Assembly: GCF_019263705.2 (NCBI RefSeq)
Contig: NZ_JADQDK010000001.1
Span: 2,356,001 to 2,420,000, forward strand
Direction: 5' to 3'
Length of the DNA: 64,000 bases
From: Pseudonocardia abyssalis
GTDB taxonomy: Bacteria > Actinomycetota > Actinomycetes > Mycobacteriales > Pseudonocardiaceae
Shown: positions 52,269 to 59,986 of the stretch, piece by piece
Layout of the letters: every line of letters starts with the position of its first letter
Numbering within the stretch: the first letter of the stretch is position 1
Position numbers and translations under genes: made by a program
Notes under the pieces: generated by a model
Told to the model about the DNA's origin: nothing
What the model saw: the letters and a program-made list of their open reading frames with translations, nothing else
Databases searched by the model: none

Positions 52269-52702
52269 CCGCAAGGACCCTGTGCACGCCCGTCCATCCA
52301 CCGACGACCGGGAACCGGGCGGACCGCCGTCACGGCCTGTGCACGTGGGGCCCGGAGCACCCCCGCCGCGGCACGGCACGCGCGCAAGAATCCGGCAGGT
52401 CCACGCTGCTCGGGGTGATGTTCGCCGGCGGCCCGACCGGCTCGCTGCGCCCGTGAGAGCGGCCCACCGCACCGGAGCCCTCCTGCAGGACCGGACGCCC
52501 GCGCCGGAGATCACCACGGCCGAGATGCTCCGGTTCGGACTGGACGCCACTCGATCCGTTCTGCGTCGTGGTGACTCCACGGACGAGGAGGCCGTGGGCC
52601 GGGCGCTGCAGCGGGGATCGACGCACGGGGAAGTTCGGATCCTGCAGGAAGATCCCGCAGACGGAGCCCACCTCGTCCCGCACATCCGACGGCGCAAGAA
52701 CC
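52269..52702. other. Gap between the two NDH-2-like genes
   Basis: Roughly 430 bases without a gene I can name. A plus-strand frame around 52455-52690 (PEITTAEMLRFGLDATRSVL, then RRGDSTDEEAVGRALQRG) has reasonable protein composition, but no recognisable family and no clear end. It could be a remnant. Confidence 0.35.
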
Positions 52703-52733
52703 TTGACATTCGATATCCAGGTTATGCAGTATC
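52703..52733 (+). promoter_or_regulatory. Promoter with Rrf2-type motif before NDH-2-like copy 2
   Basis: A consensus -35 box TTGACA (52703-52708) is followed after 18 bases by CAGTAT (52727-52732). The motif ATATCCAGGTTATGCAGTAT (52713-52732, plus C) covers the spacer and -10, and is the partner of the motif at 50075. A repressor bound here would block the promoter. Confidence 0.55.
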
Positions 52734-52857
52734 AAGTCGCGGACGAGGTCCGACGCACCACTCGACGCGTCACCGACCGCCGGCCACCGGCTGACCCCTC
52801 GCACCGTTCACCGTTCCCGATGCGCGCCCGCGGCGCCGACGAGGTTGGAGAAACTGG

Positions 52858-54081
52858 ATGTCTCATATCCTGGTTATCGGCGGCGGGTTCGCCGGGGTCT
52901 GGGCGGCGGCCGGTGCCGTGCGCGCACGACGCGAGGCAGGCGCGCCCGACGACGCCGTCACCGTGACGCTGATCAGCGCCGCGGACGACCTCACCATCCG
53001 GCCGCGCCTCTACGAGGACGACGCGCAGGGCAAGCGGGTCGCCCTGGACCGGGTCCTCGGTCCGATCGGCGTGCGACGCGTCGCCGCCACCGTCACCGGC
53101 ATCGACACCGCCACCCGCACCGTCACCGCACTGGGCCGGGACGGCTCGACGCTGGAGCTGACCTACGACCGACTCGTCCTCGCCTCGGGCAGCCGCGTGC
53201 TGACCCCACCGGTCGAAGGCGCCCGACACCTCTTCGACGTCGACACGCTGCCCGCCGCGGCCGCCCTCGAGTCCCACATCGGACGGCTCGGCACGGTGCC
53301 CGGCGGCGACGAGCGCTTCACCGCGGTCGTCGTCGGCGCCGGGTTCACCGGTCTTGAGGTCGCCACCGAACTCCCCACCCGGATCCGCGCCGCCGCCGGC
53401 GGACGCGAGGTCCGCGTCGTCCTGGTCGAGCGCGCCGACGCCGTCGGCCCGGAGCTCGGCCCCGGCCCCCGCCCGGAGATCCTCGCCGCCCTGGAACACG
53501 CCGGCGTCGAGGTCCTGCTCAACACCTCCCTGCAGTCGCTCGACCCGCAGCGCGCGGTCCTGTCCGACGGCACCGTGATCCCCACCCGCACCGTCATCTG
53601 GACCGCCGGCATGCGCGCCAGCGCCCTGACCGGCCAGATCCCCGGCAGCCGCGACGCCATCGGCAGACTCGCGGTCGACGAGCACCTGCGCGTGATCGGG
53701 GTCGACGGCGTCTACGCCGCGGGCGACACCGCCGCAGCCGTCGCCGAGGACGGCCACGTCGTCATGCAGAGCTGCCAACACGCCGTCCCCCAGGGCAAGC
53801 TCGCCGGGGCCAACGTCGGCGCCGACACCCTCGGGCTCCCCCTCGTCCCGTTCGCGCCCAACCCCTACGTCACCTGCCTGGACCTCGGCCCCTACGGGGC
53901 CGTGCTCACCACCGGATGGGACCGCACCGTCGCCCAGACCGGCGCCGAAGCCAAGAAGCTCAAGCACACCATCAACAGCGAGTGGATCTACCCACCGTTC
54001 GACGACGCCGCCACGATCCTCGACCTCGCCGACCACCGCACCACCTGGCCGTTCGAGACGGTCGAGGACACGGCCTCCTGA
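52858..54081 (+). CDS. NDH-2-like FAD-dependent oxidoreductase, copy 2
   Basis: A 407-residue type II NADH dehydrogenase-like flavoprotein. FAD site HILVIGGGFAGVWAAAG, NAD(P)H site AVVVGAGFTGLEVATEL, and second FAD motif VYAAGDTAAAVAEDGHVVMQ. The C-terminus (KKLKHTINSEWIYPP) is of family type with no membrane-anchor helix. A strong promoter with an Rrf2-type motif lies about 130 bases upstream. It probably oxidises NADH with a quinone or similar acceptor, perhaps under redox stress. Confidence 0.9.
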   Translation: MSHILVIGGGFAGVWAAAGAVRARREAGAPDDAVTVTLISAADDLTIRPRLYEDDAQGKRVALDRVLGPIGVRRVAATVTGIDTATRTVTALGRDGSTLELTYDRLVLASGSRVLTPPVEGARHLFDVDTLPAAAALESHIGRLGTVPGGDERFTAVVVGAGFTGLEVATELPTRIRAAAGGREVRVVLVERADAVGPELGPGPRPEILAALEHAGVEVLLNTSLQSLDPQRAVLSDGTVIPTRTVIWTAGMRASALTGQIPGSRDAIGRLAVDEHLRVIGVDGVYAAGDTAAAVAEDGHVVMQSCQHAVPQGKLAGANVGADTLGLPLVPFAPNPYVTCLDLGPYGAVLTTGWDRTVAQTGAEAKKLKHTINSEWIYPPFDDAATILDLADHRTTWPFETVEDTAS

Positions 54082-54264
54082 TCGACCGCATCCACCACCG
54101 GGCCGCGAACCCGGGCCACACCGAGCTCCGCTTCGTGGTCGTCATGGCCTGCGAGCAGGGAGTGGAGATGCTGACCTTCGTCAGCAACGAGGAGCTGGAG
54201 ACCCGCAAGCACCTGCGCCACCCCGACTCGGTGATCAGCTCAACAGCCGAGTGGAGCCCGTCAC
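54082..54264. other. Gap after NDH-2-like copy 2
   Basis: A short stretch with no gene I can support. A plus-strand frame reads MACEQGVEMLTFVSNEELET, then RKHLRHPDSVISS, which looks protein-like but matches nothing I know and fades into Ser/Pro-rich sequence. Confidence 0.35.
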
Positions 54265-54735
54265 CGGCGGCGGGTCGGGCGATGTCCGACCCGCCGCCGA
54301 CCCGGGTGAGCCTTCCACCGTCGAGATCACCACTGGTCACGATCGCCGTTGCGCCCGATCTCGCGCCGCGCAGCCGGGCGAGCCGGGTATCGACGAGATC
54401 GCCGTCGTCGCACACCGAGGTCCATGCCTCGATCGCACTCCCGGAACCGGCCGAGAACTCGCGAGCCGCCTCGACCCTCGATCCGCCATCCCCACCTGCA
54501 ACGAGGAGGAGTTGCCGCCGTGCATCGAGTTCTGCAGTGGGAACGTCGTGCCCAGGCGCGTGATGAAGGCGTGTGGGACGGCGCAGCCGGGCCGACCGGC
54601 GGCCCCGTAGGGCCGGATCGGATGGACCGACACCTGAGTCGGGTTGCTGTCGTCGACGATCGCATCGCACGCGTGAGCAGAGCCGAACTCGAGGTCGTAG
54701 GGATGGAACTCGACAGCCTGGGCAGGCGCTGCGCA
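54265..54735 (-). pseudogene. C-terminal remnant of FAD aromatic hydroxylase (TfdB/MhpA-like)
   Basis: Minus-strand frames give EFHPYDLEFGSAHACDAIVD and PGCAVPHAFI, then after a frameshift near 54515 LLLVAGGDGGSRVEAAREFS and DGDLVDTRLARLRGA. These match, in order, the C-terminal thioredoxin-like domain of flavin hydroxylases; compare ELGQRYRSGAVVGDG, PGARLPHCWL and FTLLTGISGGVWVEAA in the intact gene at 39671. The FAD-binding part is absent. It is a dead fragment. Confidence 0.55.
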
Positions 54736-54772
54736 GCGCGGGTCGACAGGAACCGGCACCGGCCCGGCGCCG

Positions 54773-55549
54773 ATGGCAGGCGGCCCCGCCATGCCTAGGG
54801 TGGCGACCGGGGAGTCGGTGCTGTCGCGCGCCGTTCGTCTGTTCGAGGTGTTCGGCTCGAACCGTCGCGAGCTCACCGTCACCGAGATCGCCCGCCGCTC
54901 CGGGCTGCACGTGGCCACGGCGTCCCGGTTGATCGCCGAGCTGGTCCGGCTCGAGTTGCTCACCCGCACCGAGAACGGCCGCGTCCACATCGGCATGCGG
55001 ATGTGGGAGCTGGCGCAGCGGGCCTCACCGGCGCTCACCCTGCGCGAGGCGGCCATGCCCTACCTCGAGGACCTGCACGCCGTCGTCGGCCACAGCGTGC
55101 AGCTCGGTGTGCTCGACGGGCAGGAGGTCCTGTTCCTGGAGCGGCTCGCTGCTCCGGGCGCGGTCGTCAACATCACCCGGATCGCCGGGCGGCTACCGCT
55201 GCACGCCTCGTCGTCGGGCATGGTCCTGCTCGCCCACGGCCCGGCGGAGGTGCGCGAGAAGATCCTGTTCGGGGCGCTGAAGCGCTTCACCCCGTACACG
55301 GTGACCGATCCGCGGCGGCTGCGGCAGGTGCTCGCGGATGTCCGCCGGGACGGGCACGTGGTCAACAACGGGCACATCCACGTGGACGCGACGGGCGTGG
55401 CCGTCCCGGTGCGGGACGGTGCGGGCACCGTTGTGGCGGCACTCTCGGCAGTCGTGCCGAACGACGGACGAGCGTTCGCTGTCGTGCCGGTACTCAAGGC
55501 CGCCGCGCGCGGGATCGGCCGGAGCGTCGCACACGGTGGCCGGGGGTGA
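54773..55549 (+). CDS. IclR-family transcriptional regulator
   Basis: A 258-residue regulator (or 252 if it starts at the ATG at 54791). The winged helix contains LTVTEIARRSGLHVATASRL, and the effector domain shows HSVQLGVLDGQEVLFLERLA, PLHASSSGMVLLAHG and HIHVDATGVAVPVRDGAG. It lies upstream of, and in line with, the dihydroxyacetophenone dioxygenase-like gene (229 bases between), which is its probable target. It is not closely similar to the IclR protein at 28011. Confidence 0.92.
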   Translation: MAGGPAMPRVATGESVLSRAVRLFEVFGSNRRELTVTEIARRSGLHVATASRLIAELVRLELLTRTENGRVHIGMRMWELAQRASPALTLREAAMPYLEDLHAVVGHSVQLGVLDGQEVLFLERLAAPGAVVNITRIAGRLPLHASSSGMVLLAHGPAEVREKILFGALKRFTPYTVTDPRRLRQVLADVRRDGHVVNNGHIHVDATGVAVPVRDGAGTVVAALSAVVPNDGRAFAVVPVLKAAARGIGRSVAHGGRG

Positions 55550-55777
55550 GATGCCTATCGCCCATTGAGAGTCACCTTCCGCAGGGGTGGCTGCGGTCCG
55601 CATCCTTTGTGCACAGTCCCGGACGAGCCGCGCCGCCACCGCAACAACACCCCGCGAGCGCGGGACTCCTTCCCGCTGCGCGTGCATCCCGCCCGAGCAA
55701 CTCGCTCCGGACCCCGCCGGCCATCACCGACGTCGTACTGCCGCGCGTCCCACCACCCCCGAAAGGAAACACACGCA

Positions 55778-56284
55778 ATGACCTCCCTCCTGCAGACCGA
55801 TCTGATCTCTCTCGCGCAGACAGTGCTCGACCACCAGGTCGAGGACTCCTACCTGGCCGCCGACGAGGTCGACTCGCCGTGGATGCCCTACGGCAGTCCA
55901 CAGGTGCTCACCCGCTACCTGTCGTTCGATCCGCGCAATGGACGGACCCATGCCCTGCTCAAGAGCACGGTGTCCGGCGCCGTCGGTACGCACCGGCACC
56001 GAGGACAGGTCACCGCCTACACGCTGTCGGGCAGCTGGGGCTACCTCGAGTACGACTGGGTGTCGAGGGCCGGTGACTTCGTCGAGGAGTACCCGGGGGC
56101 GGTCCACACCCTCTACACCGAGAACGGCTTCGAGGGCTTCTTCGTCATCAACGGCAGCCTCGAGTACGTCGACGAGGAGGGCGCTGTCGTCGATACCCAC
56201 GACGTGTTCTGGTTCATCGACCACTACCTGCGCCACTGCAAGGAGAACGGGCTGCCGGTGAACAAGGCACTGTTCCGCTCCTGA
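55778..56284 (+). CDS. 2,4'-dihydroxyacetophenone dioxygenase-like cupin
   Basis: A 168-residue single-domain cupin. Metal-ligand His residues are visible in VGTHRHRGQVTAYTLSGSWG and later in PGAVHTL, with the family-type GSLEYVDEEG turn. I recognise the overall pattern as the 2,4'-dihydroxyacetophenone dioxygenase (DAD) family, whose founder cleaves that ketone to 4-hydroxybenzoate and formate with one iron. The ATG at 55778 has AAAGGA upstream. An acetophenone-type substrate fits the aryl-ketone theme elsewhere in the window, though cupins of this shape can have other roles. Confidence 0.75.
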   Translation: MTSLLQTDLISLAQTVLDHQVEDSYLAADEVDSPWMPYGSPQVLTRYLSFDPRNGRTHALLKSTVSGAVGTHRHRGQVTAYTLSGSWGYLEYDWVSRAGDFVEEYPGAVHTLYTENGFEGFFVINGSLEYVDEEGAVVDTHDVFWFIDHYLRHCKENGLPVNKALFRS

Positions 56285-56361
56285 CGACGAGTGCTCCTCC
56301 TCCCTGTCGCCGGGCGCACACCGCGCCCGGCGACCGCGCTGTCGACGCTGCGCGACACGCA

Positions 56362-56592
56362 CCCATCCGGGTCGAGCGCGGCGATGCGGGCCTTGGCCAC
56401 GGCCGTCGTGGGGTTGGACAGCCGCGCGTGGGCGTGGGTCTCCAGGTCCTGCAGCGCGAACGCGGCGGCGGCGTGGTCGGCGTCGGTGAACACGTAGGAC
56501 GTGGTCCGGTAGATCGCTGTGGCGCGGGCGCCGGTCGCCGGGTCGGGTGCCGCCCCGGCGTGCAGTGCCAGGGTCTCGAACGACCAGGTCAC
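56362..56592 (-). pseudogene. N-terminal remnant of O-acetylhomoserine sulfhydrylase (MetY-like)
   Basis: The minus strand reads FETLALHAGAAPDPATGARA, then TAIYRTTSYVFTDADHAAAA, then LSNPTTAVAKARIAALDPDG before losing family resemblance. This is the first 75 or so residues of a Cys/Met-metabolism PLP enzyme of the MetY type. The PLP lysine domain is missing, so it is a fragment. Confidence 0.7.
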
Positions 56593-56605
56593 GATGTCCG
56601 CGCCA

Positions 56606-57034
56606 CTACCTCGGGCCACCAGCGCTGCGCCACGGCCGGGTGCGAACGCAGCCAGCCGAGCAGCGCGTTCTCCCCGTGGGCCGCAGATGGTCGGGGTCGC
56701 CGGGCGCGAGGTCCAGCGCCGCCCGCTCAGGCCCGATGTCGATCTGCTCGCGCCGGTCGGCCGCCCCGGCCGTCCGCTCCGCGCCGACCCGGGTGTACCC
56801 GCGGAACTGCGGTGAGGCGATGTTCTCGATCTCCAGGCGCTTCTCCAGCGGGAGCGCGAAGAACCGGCGGGTCAGCTCGGCCAGGCCGCCGGTGACCTCG
56901 TCAGGGACACCGTGCCCGACGACGTAGAAGAAGCCCCCCTCGTGCGCGGCCCGGCGCAGCTCGGCCAGGAACGCCGACGGGTCGGCCCCCCGGAACCGGG
57001 AGAGGTCGATGACGGGAAGTGCGGACGTGCTCAC
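56606..57034 (-). pseudogene. Truncated isopenicillin N synthase-like 2OG/Fe(II) oxygenase
   Basis: The first 110 residues are a clean DIOX_N domain (LPVIDLSRFRGADPSAFLAE, GGFFYVVGHGVPDEV, FFALPLEKRLEIEN, FRGYTRVGAERT). Near 56700 the frame becomes Arg-rich and the iron-binding HxD...H core never appears; a MetY fragment follows directly. A second frame holds GWLRSHPAVAQRWWP of unknown origin. The protein cannot be active. Confidence 0.7.
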
Positions 57035-57261
57035 GCCGGCCTCACAGGCGGACGCCGTCGACGGGGGGATGTGCCACCCCGGGGGCGGCGGGACTCAGCG
57101 ACAGCGCTGGTCGAACTCGTCGCCCCGGCGCCCGACCCAGAACGGGTCGATGAGCACGGCGGGCGCACGGAGCATGCCGAGATGGCACCACGAGAGGTCA
57201 CACCGGCGGAAGCCCGTGGGCGGTATGATCATCGACGCGCGGACGTCCCCGCGGTGGCTGT
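57035..57261. other. Gap between oxygenase fragment and TetR gene
   Basis: No gene recognised. A minus-strand stretch, MLRAPAVLIDPFWVGRRGDE, reads like a protein end but matches no family I know. Confidence 0.35.
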
Positions 57262-57822
57262 TCACCGCGGCCGCAGGCCGTCGACCAGCACGCCGACCGA
57301 TCGCGAGACGGAGTCGGCGGAGCCCAGCGCGTCGGCGATCAGGCAGAACCCGCTCATCGCGACCACGAGGTCGCCGACGTCGGCGTCCGCGCGCACCGAC
57401 CCCTCCGCGACCGCGACCGCGACCAGCGTGCCCAGGGCGGCGTCGATGCGCTCGTGGGCGACCCGGCACAGGTCGGGGTCGACACCGGTCACGACGGCCC
57501 GCACTGCTTGGCACATCCCGGCGCGGCCCGCGACGGCCGCGACGAACCGGCGCATCCAGACCGCGACCGCCTCCGCGGCCGGGTGCCGGGCGAGGAGCTC
57601 CGCGACGCCGTCGCACAGGTCGTCGATGTCCTGCAGGTAGACCGCGACGACCAGCGCGTCCCGGGTGGGGAAGTTGCGGTGCAGGGTGGCGATGCCGACG
57701 CCCGCGGCGGCGGCGACGTCGGCCAGCGGGACGCCGACCCCGCGCGCAGCGAACACGTCCGCCGCGGCGGCCACGACGGCGGCGCGGTTGCGCAGTGCGT
57801 CGGCACGGCGCGCTGCGGGCAT
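57262..57822 (-). CDS. TetR-family transcriptional regulator
   Basis: A 186-residue repressor. The DNA-binding domain is ADVFAARGVGVPLADVAAAA, then GVGIATLHRNFPTRDALVVA, and the C-terminal domain is of the SbtR-like kind (CQAVRAVVTGVDPDLCRVAH). I use the ATG at 57822, which has GGGAGGA upstream. It is divergent from an LLM oxidoreductase gene with 87 bases between them, filled by two copies of a palindromic site. It should repress itself and that gene. Confidence 0.92.
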   Translation of the reverse strand: MPAARRADALRNRAAVVAAAADVFAARGVGVPLADVAAAAGVGIATLHRNFPTRDALVVAVYLQDIDDLCDGVAELLARHPAAEAVAVWMRRFVAAVAGRAGMCQAVRAVVTGVDPDLCRVAHERIDAALGTLVAVAVAEGSVRADADVGDLVVAMSGFCLIADALGSADSVSRSVGVLVDGLRPR

Positions 57823-57833
57823 CGGTCCTCCCT

Positions 57834-57887
57834 TGACAAGTGGAAGACTCCTCCACATAGTCATGTGGATGATTCCTCCACTTGTCA
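57834..57887. promoter_or_regulatory. Twin TetR operator between divergent tetR and LLM genes
   Basis: Two copies of a 17-bp palindromic site, GTGGAAGACTCCTCCAC (57840-57856) and GTGGATGATTCCTCCAC (57865-57881), start 25 bases apart. They sit within a larger perfect inverted repeat with arms TGACAAGTGGA (57834-57844) and TCCACTTGTCA (57877-57887). This is a convincing pair of operators for the adjacent TetR protein. Confidence 0.75.
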
Positions 57888-57909
57888 CCCTAACCCTCGG
57901 TCGCCCGTC

Positions 57910-58854
57910 GTGAGCACCGGTCCGCGCGGCGACGTCATCGCCCGGGGACGTCGGTCGCTCGGGCTCGCCGGGGCGTCACTGCCCAACGTCCCGTTCGCGC
58001 CGGCCGTGCCGCCCGACCGGCAGCGCGCCGCGGCGCGGGCACTGGAGGATGCGGGATGGCCCGCCGCCTGGGCCAACGAGGGGGTGGGCGGCAAGGACGT
58101 GTTCGTACAGCTGGCGCTGCTCCTGTCGGCCACCGAGCGGATCGCGTTCGCCACCGGTGTGGCGAACATGTGGGCGCGGCCCGCGCAGACCGCCCACGGC
58201 GCCACCGCCGCGCTCGCCGAGGCGTTCCCCGGGCGCGTCGCGCTCGGGCTGGGCATCGGCTACCCCGAGCAGGCGGCCGCGGTCGGGCAGAGCTTCGCCC
58301 GGCCACTGGAGACGGCCCGCGAGTACCTGCGCCGCATGCACGAGCCCGTCGCGATGTCCCCGGCGCCGGAGGTCACCTACCCGCGGATCCTCGCGGCGAG
58401 CGGGCCACGGATGGTGGGCCTCGCCGCGGAGCAGGCCGACGGCGTGCTGACCGTGCTCGTCCCTCCCGAGCAGACGGCGCACCTGCGGCGGACCATCGGG
58501 CCGGAGAAGCTCCTCGTCGTCGGACTGAGCGCGGCCGTGGACGACGACCGGGACGCGGCCCGGCGGGCCGCCGCGGCGTTCCTGTCGCAGGTGGTCGCCC
58601 GGCCGGGCTCTCCCTACGCTGCGAACCTCATCCGGCTCGGCTACACCGAGGCGGACCTGGTGGACGCCGCGCCGCACGCCGTCGACGCGGTGCTGGGACA
58701 CGGCCGTCCGGACGACGTCGCCGCCGCGGTCCAGCGCCACCTCGACGCCGGTGCCGACCACGTGCGCGTCAACACCATCGCCCCGGACTTCGACGGCGGC
58801 GTCGAGCAGCTGCTGCGGCTCGGTGGCGCGCTCGGCGGTCTGCGGGCCCGCTGA
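57910..58854 (+). CDS. LLM-class flavin-dependent oxidoreductase (TIGR03620-like)
   Basis: A 314-residue luciferase-like protein. Typical segments are LEDAGWPAAWANEGVGGKDV, RIAFATGVANMWARPAQTAH, FPGRVALGLGIGYPEQAAAV and ILAASGPRMVGLAAEQADGV. Members of this subgroup are often F420-dependent in actinomycetes. The GTG at 57910 is the likely start. It is divergent from and probably repressed by the TetR protein; the gene ends abruptly at the edge of an integrase fragment. Confidence 0.88.
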   Translation: MSTGPRGDVIARGRRSLGLAGASLPNVPFAPAVPPDRQRAAARALEDAGWPAAWANEGVGGKDVFVQLALLLSATERIAFATGVANMWARPAQTAHGATAALAEAFPGRVALGLGIGYPEQAAAVGQSFARPLETAREYLRRMHEPVAMSPAPEVTYPRILAASGPRMVGLAAEQADGVLTVLVPPEQTAHLRRTIGPEKLLVVGLSAAVDDDRDAARRAAAAFLSQVVARPGSPYAANLIRLGYTEADLVDAAPHAVDAVLGHGRPDDVAAAVQRHLDAGADHVRVNTIAPDFDGGVEQLLRLGGALGGLRAR

Positions 58855-58869
58855 GCATCCCCGGCGCCT

Positions 58870-59257
58870 GTCCCACTCCTGCAACAACCTGGTGTTCGCC
58901 TCCGAGACCGGCACCGATCTTGACGCCGCGAACGTCCGACGTGGTTTCCGCCGCGTCGCCTCGGCCGCGGGCCTGGATGCCGCGGCCTGGACGCCGCGAG
59001 AGCTGCGCCACAGCTTCGTCTCCCTGCTCTCCGACGAAGGGGTGCCGATCGAGCAGATCGCCCGGCTGGTCGGCCACGCCGGCGGGTCGACCGTGACGGA
59101 GACGGTCTACCGCAAACAGCTGCGGCCGATCATCGACGATGGGGCGACCGTCATGAACCGGGTCTTCCCGACCGGGAACGGCAGTCACTCAGTTAGTCAC
59201 TCACCCCGTCCCAGAACGGACGAACGGCCTGGTCAGCAGCCTCGCTTAAGGCTGTGA
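58870..59257 (+). pseudogene. C-terminal part of a tyrosine recombinase (integrase)
   Basis: The frame gives LVFASETGTDLDAANVRRGF, then TPRELRHSFVSLLSDEGVPI, LVGHAGGSTVTETVYRKQL. The catalytic Arg-His, His and Tyr of the tyrosine recombinase C-terminal domain are all visible, but the N-terminal and core-binding domains and the first catalytic Arg are missing, cut at the end of the LLM gene. It points into the tRNA-like repeat at 59262, the usual place for an integrase relative to its attachment site. Confidence 0.75.
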
Positions 59258-59269
59258 CCAGGCCGTTCG
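59221..59269. terminator. Long hairpin at the end of the integrase fragment
   Basis: CGAACGGCCTGGTCA (59221-59235) pairs with TGACCAGGCCGTTCG (59255-59269), and CAGCC with GGCTG inside, around the loop TCGCTTAA. About 20 base pairs with one bulged G. There is no T-run, so it may be a terminator or part of a recombination site. Confidence 0.6.
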
Positions 59270-59312
59270 GCTGTGGGCGATGGGATCGAACCAGTGACCT
59301 CTTCGGTGTGAA
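59262..59312 (-). repeat. tRNA 3'-half-like sequence, right copy; candidate attachment site
   Basis: The minus strand reads TTCACACCGAAGAGGTCACT, then GGTTCGATCCCATCGCCCAC, like the anticodon loop (CAC, valine), variable region, T-arm and acceptor of a tRNA. No matching 5' half is present, and the T-stem is imperfect. It directly follows the integrase fragment and recurs in the same orientation at 46834-46888. Confidence 0.55.
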
Positions 59313-59487
59313 CTCCCGAGACCACCCAGCTACGGACCCCTGACCTCGTCGTTGACGACCGTGGACGTCGTCCGAGAACCTCCTGACCAGGTCACGTTGT
59401 TGTCAGAACCGTGTCAGCACGCGCTCGACCACGAGACGAGCACGCAGAAGCCACCCCGCCGACGCAGGCTCGACTATTCGCAGCCTC

Positions 59488-59757
59488 ATGAGCAGCACCG
59501 CGAGCCCCCGCCCCGACGGCGGTCTCGACTTCGTCGTCGACCCCGACGGGCCCCTCCATGTCCCCGACGCCGAGGTTGCCCGCCACGGCGTCCAGCCCGG
59601 CAGCCACCTGCGCATCGTCACCGCGCACAAGGTCCCTGCCTACCGCCGGAGCGTCCGAGGGACGCTCACCGGCACCGCAGACGTCGACGCCCTTCTCGCA
59701 GCACTCGACGACGCCAAGTCCGAGCGAGTCCCCGACCTCGAGCAGCGCTGGGCGTGA
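59488..59757 (+). CDS. Small antitoxin-like protein (AbrB/VapB type)
   Basis: An 89-residue protein. The segment LDFVVDPDGPLHVPDAEVAR, then HGVQPGSHLRIV, resembles a swapped-hairpin AbrB/MazE fold, and the C-terminal DALLAALDDAKSE helix would bind a toxin. Its stop overlaps the start of a PIN-domain toxin fragment (GTGA), the standard antitoxin-toxin arrangement. The family call rests on this context and the pattern; a strong ribosome binding site is not visible. Confidence 0.65.
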   Translation: MSSTASPRPDGGLDFVVDPDGPLHVPDAEVARHGVQPGSHLRIVTAHKVPAYRRSVRGTLTGTADVDALLAALDDAKSERVPDLEQRWA

Positions 59758-59879
59758 AGATCGTCGCGGACATCCACATGCTCGTTCTCTACCTCCTCAC
59801 CCCGGACCGCCTCACCGACACAGCCCTCGAAGCTCGAACGTCAAAGTGTCGCCAGGAGACAGGAGGCCCGAGCCGATGA
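59754..59879 (+). pseudogene. Truncated PIN-domain toxin (VapC-like)
   Basis: Only 41 residues remain. They begin VKIVADIHMLVLYLLTPDRL, matching the start of VapC toxins including the first catalytic Asp (residue 6), then drift after TDTALEA into unrelated sequence and stop. The other three acidic residues of the PIN active site are missing. The antitoxin gene before it is intact. Confidence 0.65.
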
Positions 59880-59986
59880 GATCGCGGACTGCGACTCGTC
59901 GTCCGTCGAGGACGTACCTCATGAGTTCACCTGTCACATCGACCAACTCTCTTTCTGGATCCGCATCGGGTACTCGCTGAAGCTGC

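Noticed and set aside
52868..52886. A third copy of the Rrf2-type motif (ATATCCTGGTTAT)
   Set aside because: It lies inside the coding start of the NDH-2-like gene and is explained by the conserved HILVIGGG protein sequence.
53972..54988. Minus-strand open frame of 338 codons after the second NDH-2-like gene
   Set aside because: It begins antisense to the IclR start and ends inside the NDH-2-like gene. Only a central part resembles a hydroxylase C-terminus, which I list as a fragment.
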